A stretch of 10,203 nucleotides of DNA, taken from an uncultured Oscillospiraceae bacterium. GTDB lineage: Bacteria; Bacillota; Clostridia; Oscillospirales; Oscillospiraceae. The stretch lies in assembly GCA_904398675.1 (NCBI GenBank), contig CAJFPI010000042.1:1-10203 (forward strand), read 5' to 3'. The translations under genes were made by a program, and so were the position numbers. This document shows positions 5,664 through 10,203 of the stretch, piece after piece. The number at the start of each line of letters is the position of its first letter. The stretch's first letter is position 1. A model generated the notes under the pieces. The model saw only the letters and a list, made by a program, of their open reading frames with translations. It ran no database searches and had not been told where the DNA came from.

Positions 5664-6794
5664 TCAATCAGGCAGCTTGAGATCGCTCTCCCCAATCCAA
5701 CCGATGCGGCGGAAGAAGAGCCCGAAGGCCCAGGTGAGGATGGCGGGAAGCACAAAGGAGATCAGAACGAGCCCGGCCCAGTCAAAGGCGGTGATGGCAT
5801 CCTTCACGCCGCCGGCCACATCACTGACCCAGCCGGCATATACTCCGATCTGCCCGACAAGGCCGCAGGTCCCCATACCGGAGGCCACGCCGCCGGCGGG
5901 GTCATTCATCTCCAGGCGGAACACACAGGTGGCAAGCGGACCGGTAATGGCGGAGGTGAGGATGGCAGGCAGCCAGATCCGTGGATTTTTCACGATATTG
6001 GGCATCTGGAGCATAGAGGTGCCCAGGCCCTGGCTCACAAGTCCGCCCCAGCGGTTTTCCCGGAAGGAGAGCACAGCAAAGCCCACCATGTTGGCGCAGC
6101 ACCCTGCCACGGCTGCCCCGCCGGCAAGGCCCGTGAGCCCCAGCGCAGCGCAGATGGCGGCGGAGGAGATGGGAAGGGTCAAAGCGATGCCGATGACCAC
6201 CGAGACCACAATGCCCATCCAGAACGGCTGCAGTGCCGTGGCCCAGCGGATCAGGGCCCCGACCTGGTTTGCCGCCGCGCCGATGGCGGGGGCCCACCAG
6301 GCTGAGAGCAAAACGCCCACAAAGATGGTCACCAGCGGCGTCACCAGAATATCGATCTTCGTCTCCTTGCTCACAAGCTTTCCGATCTCTGCAGCGATGA
6401 TGGCAATAAACAGCACGGCCAGAGGGCCGCCGGCCCCGCCCAGAGTGTTGGAGGCAAAGCCTACCGTCGCCAGAGAGAAGAGCACCAGGGGGGGAGCCTG
6501 GAGGGCGTAGCCGATGGCGATGGCCATGGCGGGGCCGCTCATGGCAGAGGCAAGCCCGCCCACCGTATATTCAATGGTGTGCCCGCCGCTCCCCAGTGTG
6601 GCCACCACATCGGTGAGAAAGGGAATGTGGAACTGCGTGCCGATGGTGTTGATGATGGTACCGATGAGCAGAGAGCAGAAGAGGCCCTGGGCCATGGCGC
6701 CCATGGCGTCGATGCCGTAGCGCCTGGCGGAGAGAACAACGTTTTTGCGGCGGAGAAAGCCGCGAAACTTCTGTGCAGCGGAAAGATCAGACAT
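5664..6794 (-). CDS. PTS_EIIC_2 family membrane protein (orphan PTS transporter subunit IIC, PfoR-like)
   Basis: This 376-aa, roughly ten-helix membrane protein has a short basic N-terminus (FRGFLRRKNVVLSARRYG). Signatures of the PTS_EIIC_2 family are GIDAMGAMAQGLFCSLLIGT (28-47), GPAMAIAIGYAL (87-98), VSQGLGTSMLQMPN (253-266) with KNPRIWLP (269-276), and GMGTCGLVGQIG (306-317). No EIIA or EIIB domain is fused and none is encoded nearby, so sugar transport by phosphorylation is doubtful. The family includes PfoR, linked to toxin regulation in Clostridium perfringens. The substrate is unknown. I start at ATG 6794 with GAGGTG 5 nt upstream; a TTG at 6809 would put that ribosome site inside the gene. 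It lies 124 nt downstream of the nucleobase permease, with no convincing promoter between, so co-transcription is likely. Confidence 0.87.
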   Translation of the reverse strand: MSDLSAAQKFRGFLRRKNVVLSARRYGIDAMGAMAQGLFCSLLIGTIINTIGTQFHIPFLTDVVATLGSGGHTIEYTVGGLASAMSGPAMAIAIGYALQAPPLVLFSLATVGFASNTLGGAGGPLAVLFIAIIAAEIGKLVSKETKIDILVTPLVTIFVGVLLSAWWAPAIGAAANQVGALIRWATALQPFWMGIVVSVVIGIALTLPISSAAICAALGLTGLAGGAAVAGCCANMVGFAVLSFRENRWGGLVSQGLGTSMLQMPNIVKNPRIWLPAILTSAITGPLATCVFRLEMNDPAGGVASGMGTCGLVGQIGVYAGWVSDVAGGVKDAITAFDWAGLVLISFVLPAILTWAFGLFFRRIGWIGESDLKLPD

Positions 6795-6817
6795 AGAGAC
6801 ACCTCGCAAAATTGTCG

Positions 6818-6847
6818 GATGGCCTGCGTGATCAGCGCATGGCCATC
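6818..6847 (-). promoter_or_regulatory. hairpin in the leader of the PTS-like gene
   Basis: GATGGCC (6818-6824) pairs with GGCCATC (6841-6847), and TGCG (6825-6828) pairs with CGCA (6836-6839), leaving one bulged base and a 7-nt loop holding the palindrome TGATCA. The 11-bp structure ends about 10 nt before the GAGGTG ribosome site on the minus strand. It has no T-tract. It could be a protein-binding RNA element, an antiterminator target or a DNA operator; the sequence alone does not decide. Confidence 0.5.
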
Positions 6848-6918
6848 TCTGGTGGATGGAGCGATATATATGCTACAGACAGGGCGCTGAGCAGCCCCCG
6901 GCCGGAACGAAGGGAAAC

Positions 6919-8286
6919 CTATGCCGCATCTTTCGGCAGCAGCAGATTCAAAAGGACAGCCGTGACAGTGGCGATCACCACAGGGGAGCCGCCGAGCACA
7001 TTGGCCGCCTCTGCCGGCAGCTGACCAAGGGCTGCGGAGGTCTGGGAGATGCCCACGCCGAGCGCCGCCGCAAGGCCCACAATGGTGGCGTTCCGGCCGG
7101 TCAGCTTTTGGGAGGCGATGAGCTTGATGCCAGTCATGGTAATGGAGGAAAACACGGTGATGGTGGCGCCGCCCAAAACGCACTGGGGGATGGTGGTGAG
7201 GACGGCGGCAAATTTGGGGGATACGCCCGCCAGCAGCAGAAAGGCCGCGGCCAGGGCGAGAACATTGCGGTTAATGACCTTGCTGGTGGTGACAATGCCC
7301 ACATTTTGGGAAAAGGTGGCGGTAGGCAGGCCGCCGAACAGGGCGGTCAATATATTGGCGGCGCCGAAAGCAATGATGCCGCCCTTCAGCTCCCGATTGG
7401 TGGGCTCACGGTCCATGGCGCCCGCCGTGGCGGCTGTGTAGTCGCCGATGGCCTGGATGGCGGTGATGGCGAAGAGGACGCCGATGGTGACGCAGGCGGC
7501 GCCGTCAAACCGGATGCCGTAGGGCAGAAATTCCGGCAGAGAGAACCAGGCGGCCTCCGACACGCCGGAGAAAGACACCATGCCGCAGGCGGCAGCCACA
7601 GCGTAGCCCAGCGCCATGGCGATGAGGATGGAGGCCAGCCTGCAGCAGCCCTTTCCCCAGGCGTTGAGGGCGACAACGATGACAAGTGTCAAAAGGGCAA
7701 TGGCCCAGTTCTGCCAGGAGCCATAGAGCAAAGCGGCGGGCAGGGCGCTCTCCTCAATATACGCTGCAGTGTAGCTGGCGCCGCCGGCCATATAGTTGAT
7801 GGCGATGGGGTAGAGGGAAAGGCCGAAGGTGAACACCACGGTGCCGGCTACCACCGGCGGAAAAAGCATGCGGATTTTCTCTACAGCAAGGCCCACAATG
7901 ACCGCCACCAGGCCCCCCGCCACCAGGCCGCCGGCGATGGCATCCATTCCGCCGCCGCCTGAGATAATCGCCTGAAGGCTGGAAAGATAGGCGAAACCGG
8001 TGCCGAACATGACCGGAAGACCGGAGCCAAACTGGAACCTGCCACCGCGGCCAAAGGGAAAGAGCTGGAGAAGGGCGGTGACAGCGGAGAAAACAAGGGA
8101 GGACTGGATCAGCGCCGCCTGCTGGCCGGGGGACATGCCGGCGTAGTCGGCCACGATGATGGCCGGCGTGACGCAGCCGACGATCATGGCGACAAGATGC
8201 TGCAGCGCGAGGGATATGGAAACGCCGAGGGGAGGACGGCCTGTTGGCTGAAACAAAACGGCAGGATCCGGGGGATGCTTGGCCAT
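6919..8286 (-). CDS. NCS2 family nucleobase permease (xanthine/uracil type)
   Basis: This 455-aa inner-membrane protein imports a purine or pyrimidine base, probably with H+. NCS2 landmarks are the TM1 pair Q29-H30 (LALQHLV), FGSGLPVMFGTGFAYL (86-101), TM8 AITAIQAIGDYTAA (273-286), TM10 TFSQNVGIVTTSKVINR (324-340), and IPQCVLGGATITVF (366-379). The His in TM1 and Gln327-Asn328 in TM10 match the xanthine/urate branch rather than the uracil branch, so a purine substrate is likely. Oddly, the TM8 position normally holding an essential Glu (four residues before Asp282) is Gln278. ATG 8286 follows AAAGGGGG. It has its own promoter and a leader of about 50 nt, too short for a purine riboswitch. The PTS-like gene follows. 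Confidence 0.93.
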   Translation of the reverse strand: MAKHPPDPAVLFQPTGRPPLGVSISLALQHLVAMIVGCVTPAIIVADYAGMSPGQQAALIQSSLVFSAVTALLQLFPFGRGGRFQFGSGLPVMFGTGFAYLSSLQAIISGGGGMDAIAGGLVAGGLVAVIVGLAVEKIRMLFPPVVAGTVVFTFGLSLYPIAINYMAGGASYTAAYIEESALPAALLYGSWQNWAIALLTLVIVVALNAWGKGCCRLASILIAMALGYAVAAACGMVSFSGVSEAAWFSLPEFLPYGIRFDGAACVTIGVLFAITAIQAIGDYTAATAGAMDREPTNRELKGGIIAFGAANILTALFGGLPTATFSQNVGIVTTSKVINRNVLALAAAFLLLAGVSPKFAAVLTTIPQCVLGGATITVFSSITMTGIKLIASQKLTGRNATIVGLAAALGVGISQTSAALGQLPAEAANVLGGSPVVIATVTAVLLNLLLPKDAA

Positions 8287-8342
8287 AAGATGGCCCCCTT
8301 TCCATAACGATGGTATCAGAATCGAAAACGCGCACTTTTACC

Positions 8343-8370
8343 AATATACCACAGCCGCAGAAAAAAGCAA
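8343..8370 (-). promoter_or_regulatory. promoter of the nucleobase permease
   Basis: On the minus strand, -10 TATATT (8343-8348) carries an extended -10 TG, and a -35 TTGCTT (8365-8370) lies 16 bp upstream. The start is expected near 8336, about 50 nt before the ATG at 8286. Further upstream, GACAG (8388-8392) and CTGTC (8406-8410) form a 13-bp-spaced inverted repeat that could bind a regulator; that is weak. Confidence 0.75.
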
Positions 8371-8463
8371 ATATCCTTTTGACCTTCGACAGGCTTTGCC
8401 GGCCGCTGTCAGGCCCCTTTACAGAAAATGCGGCGAATTGCGCGGCAGGCTGGAAAGAAATGC

Positions 8464-8492
8464 TTGCATTTTTGAATAAGATATGGTATAGT
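8464..8492 (+). promoter_or_regulatory. promoter of the rimP-nusA operon
   Basis: -35 TTGCAT (8464-8469) and -10 TATAGT (8487-8492) are 17 bp apart, with an extended -10 TG (8484-8485). The start is expected near 8499, giving about 105 nt of leader to rimP. The promoter is divergent from that of the permease; the gap between the two start codons is 317 bp. Apart from the two promoters, the leader terminator and weak repeats, I see no other gene in that gap. Confidence 0.85.
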
Positions 8493-8517
8493 ACCTATAG
8501 TAAGATGTGACTGTTAT

Positions 8518-8545
8518 GAGAGTGGACCTTGGGTCCGCTCTTTTT
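8518..8545 (+). terminator. leader terminator (attenuator) upstream of rimP-nusA
   Basis: GAGAGTGGACC (8518-8528) pairs with GGTCC plus GCTCTT (8532-8542) around loop TTG: an 11-bp stem with two wobble pairs. It runs directly into TTTTT (8541-8545). This is a complete intrinsic terminator lying about 20 nt after the predicted start and about 60 nt before rimP, so some transcripts must read through it. Firmicutes commonly have such a hairpin before rimP, and NusA-dependent termination in the nusA-operon leader has been reported for Bacillus subtilis. The same feedback here is inference. Confidence 0.85.
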
Positions 8546-8603
8546 CTTGACCTGATGGGGCAGATAAAAGGGGGATGTTTCCCCGGGAGGATGGAGGCGG
8601 GCT

Positions 8604-9059
8604 ATGTCGAAAATCACCGAAATTGTGGCGGAATTGGCGGCCCCGGCCATCGCGGCGGCCGGCTGTGAGCTCTGGGATGTGGAATACGTCCGGGAGGGGG
8701 GCGAGTGGTTCCTGCGCCTGTATCTGGACAAAGAGGGCGGCGTGGATATCATGGATTGTGAGGCGGTCAGCCGCACAGTAAGCGATCTTTTAGACGAGGC
8801 GGACCCCATTGAGGGCAGCTACACCTTTGAAGTCTCCTCCGCCGGAGCGGAGCGGGCTTTGAAACGGCCCGGGGATTTCGAACGGTTTATGGGCAGCCCT
8901 GTGCTGGTAAAGCTCTACAAGGCCCAGAATGGCCGCAAGGAGTTTCCCGGCTATCTCGCGGGCTATGCCGACGGGACGGTGACGATCACCATGGGAAAGG
9001 AGCAGCTGACCTTTCCCAAAGAGGCGGTGGCGCTCTGCCGCCTGCGGATCGAGTTTTAA
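8604..9059 (+). CDS. rimP: ribosome maturation factor RimP
   Basis: This 151-aa cytosolic factor is needed for late 30S subunit assembly. The N-terminal alpha/beta domain shows CELWDVEYVREGGEWFLRLY (21-40), then D42-K-E-G-G-V and DCEAVSR (51-57), and YTFEVSSAGAERALKR (73-88), the family's EVSSPG-type motif with Ala in place of Pro. The C-terminal SH3-like domain runs from about 95 to the end. The length is typical. ATG 8604 is preceded by GGAGG (8593-8597) at 6 nt. It is the first gene of the conserved rimP-nusA operon and is 72 nt before nusA. Confidence 0.97.
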   Translation: MSKITEIVAELAAPAIAAAGCELWDVEYVREGGEWFLRLYLDKEGGVDIMDCEAVSRTVSDLLDEADPIEGSYTFEVSSAGAERALKRPGDFERFMGSPVLVKLYKAQNGRKEFPGYLAGYADGTVTITMGKEQLTFPKEAVALCRLRIEF

Positions 9060-9131
9060 AAGAACAGATATATCTGAAATCCGACGGATGAGCGGATGCT
9101 GAACGGATCAGAAGATAGGAGAAACGGTGAC

Positions 9132-10199
9132 ATGAAGTGTGATGAAATCTTTGTTGCTCTTGACATGCTGGAAAAGGAACGGGGGATTCCCCAGGCCTTT
9201 ATGATGGAGAAGATCGTCCAGGCCCTGACTACCGCCTATAAGCGGGATCACGAGGGCGTGGAGAATGTGATCGTCCATGTAGATGAGGCGAAAAAGGACC
9301 TGAAGATGTTTATTCAGAAGGAGGTTGTGGAGGAGGTGGACTTCCCGGGGACCCAGATGTCTCTGGAGGAGGCCCGGGCCATCCGCGGTACCGCCGAGAT
9401 CGGCGACACCATCAACATCCCCGTGGACAATATTGAGTTTGGCCGCATTGCCGCCGGAAACGGCAAGCAGGTGATCATCCAGGGGCTCCGCGAGGCGGAG
9501 CGGGGCATGGTCTACGACGAGTACAACTCCAAGCAGCACGAGCTGCTCACCGGCACCGTCACCCGCATCGACCCCCGCAACGGAAATGTATCCCTCCGCA
9601 TCGGCAGCGGTGTGGAGTCCACAGAGGCGGTTCTTCTGGCCGGGGAGCAGGTCCCCGGCGAGACGCTGGTGGAGGGGATGCGCATCAAGGTCTATGTGGT
9701 GGAGGTCCGCCGGGCCACCAAGGGCCCCCAGATCCTGATCTCCCGGACCCATCCGGGCCTTGTCAAGCGGCTCTTTGAGCTGGAGGTGCCGGAGATCTAC
9801 GACGGCACTGTGGAGGTGAAGTCCATTGCCCGTGAGGCGGGCAGCCGCACCAAGATGGCGGTCTGGTCCAACGACGAGGCGGTGGATCCCATCGGCGCCT
9901 GTGTCGGGCCCAAGGGCCAGCGGGTGGGCAACATTGTGGAGGAGCTGCGGGGCGAGAAGATCGACATTGTGAAATACAGTGAAAATCCCGCGGAGTTTAT
10001 TGCTGCCGCCCTGGCTCCGGCCGATGTGACGGATGTGTGGCTGGCCGACGAGGGAAAGGGCTGCCGGGTCATTGTTCCGGACGATCAGTTGTCCCTTGCC
10101 ATCGGCAAGGAGGGCCAAAACGCCCGTCTCGCCGCGCGGCTGACCGGGTATAAGATCGACATCAAGCCTGCGTCCTACAAGGACGAAGAGGAGGAATAG
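9132..10199 (+). CDS. nusA: transcription termination/antitermination factor NusA
   Basis: This 355-aa protein binds RNA polymerase and nascent RNA, modulating pausing, termination and antitermination. Domains in order are the RNAP-binding N-terminal domain (1 to about 130, including LDMLEKERGIPQ), S1 (about 136-198, LLTGTVTRIDPRNGNVSLRIG region), KH1 (about 210-280, GxxG loop G259-P-K-G262) and KH2 (about 283-347, I324-G-K-E-G-Q-N). It ends in an acidic KDEEEE tail without the C-terminal acidic repeats of proteobacterial NusA, the normal Firmicutes form. I start at ATG 9132 with AGGAG (9117-9121) upstream; an ATG at 9096 adds 12 unconserved residues and lacks a ribosome site. The stop is 4 bases from the window edge; ylxR and infB usually follow. 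Confidence 0.97.
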   Translation: MKCDEIFVALDMLEKERGIPQAFMMEKIVQALTTAYKRDHEGVENVIVHVDEAKKDLKMFIQKEVVEEVDFPGTQMSLEEARAIRGTAEIGDTINIPVDNIEFGRIAAGNGKQVIIQGLREAERGMVYDEYNSKQHELLTGTVTRIDPRNGNVSLRIGSGVESTEAVLLAGEQVPGETLVEGMRIKVYVVEVRRATKGPQILISRTHPGLVKRLFELEVPEIYDGTVEVKSIAREAGSRTKMAVWSNDEAVDPIGACVGPKGQRVGNIVEELRGEKIDIVKYSENPAEFIAAALAPADVTDVWLADEGKGCRVIVPDDQLSLAIGKEGQNARLAARLTGYKIDIKPASYKDEEEE

Positions 10200-10203
10200 G
10201 GGC

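Noticed and set aside
6856..7962. A 368-codon glycine-rich open frame on the plus strand across the nucleobase permease
   Set aside because: It mirrors the permease gene, with low-complexity Gly/Asp/Gln content and no ribosome site or recognisable domain.
8287..8336. Possible purine riboswitch before the nucleobase permease
   Set aside because: The leader is only about 50 nt and contains neither the conserved three-way-junction core nor a terminator/antiterminator pair.
9096..9131. ATG at 9096 as the nusA start
   Set aside because: It has no ribosome site, and the extra residues are unlike NusA N-termini, which begin near the MKCDEIF-type sequence at 9132.
9108..10118. A 336-codon minus-strand open frame opposite nusA
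   Set aside because: NusA domains in order on the plus strand explain the region fully; the opposite frame has no recognisable motif.

Overview
The window is a GC-rich chromosomal segment of a low-G+C-phylum (Firmicutes) bacterium. The best guess is a Clostridia / Oscillospiraceae-type gut anaerobe. This rests on strong AGGAGG-type ribosome sites, a CBS-DRTGG family II pyrophosphatase, a cytidylate-kinase-like protein, an NhaC antiporter, a PTS_EIIC_2 protein and a short NusA that ends after KH2. The taxon is inference; no rRNA is present.

Layout. (1) 1-254, minus strand: a tRNA pair, tRNA-Gln(CTG) then tRNA-Leu(CAG, cut by the window edge). It is driven by a consensus promoter at 227-254, and a long perfect-arm hairpin fills the spacer between the two tRNAs. 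(2) 309-4107, plus strand: four closely spaced genes behind one clear promoter. They are a cytidylate-kinase-like protein, a DUF1643 protein, a nucleotide-regulated manganese pyrophosphatase (CBS-DRTGG-CBS inserted in DHH/DHHA2) and deoxyribose-phosphate aldolase (deoC). The run ends at a bidirectional terminator shared with the opposing antiporter gene. (3) 4117-8370, minus strand: three membrane transporters, transcribed in the order NCS2 nucleobase permease, orphan PTS_EIIC_2 protein, NhaC-type antiporter. The first and last have their own promoters. The antiporter has a leader of about 190 nt containing a possible 42-codon upstream ORF and a nested hairpin. (4) 8464-10199, plus strand: the start of the conserved rimP-nusA translation/transcription operon. 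Its promoter is followed within about 20 nt by an intrinsic terminator, which suggests attenuation. The operon probably continues past the window.

How it fits together. The plus-strand run looks like nucleotide/nucleoside housekeeping: kinase-like protein, pyrophosphate removal gated by adenine nucleotides, and deoxyribose-phosphate breakdown. The adjacent NCS2 permease imports nucleobases, but it is on the opposite strand with its own promoter, so a functional link is only suggestive. I found no CRISPR array, insertion sequence, phage gene or defence system. Almost all bases are explained by ordinary genes. The less usual signals are regulatory: the inter-tRNA hairpin, the structured antiporter leader, the leader hairpin before the PTS-like gene, the rimP-nusA leader terminator, and a glutamate-to-glutamine change at a key position of the permease.
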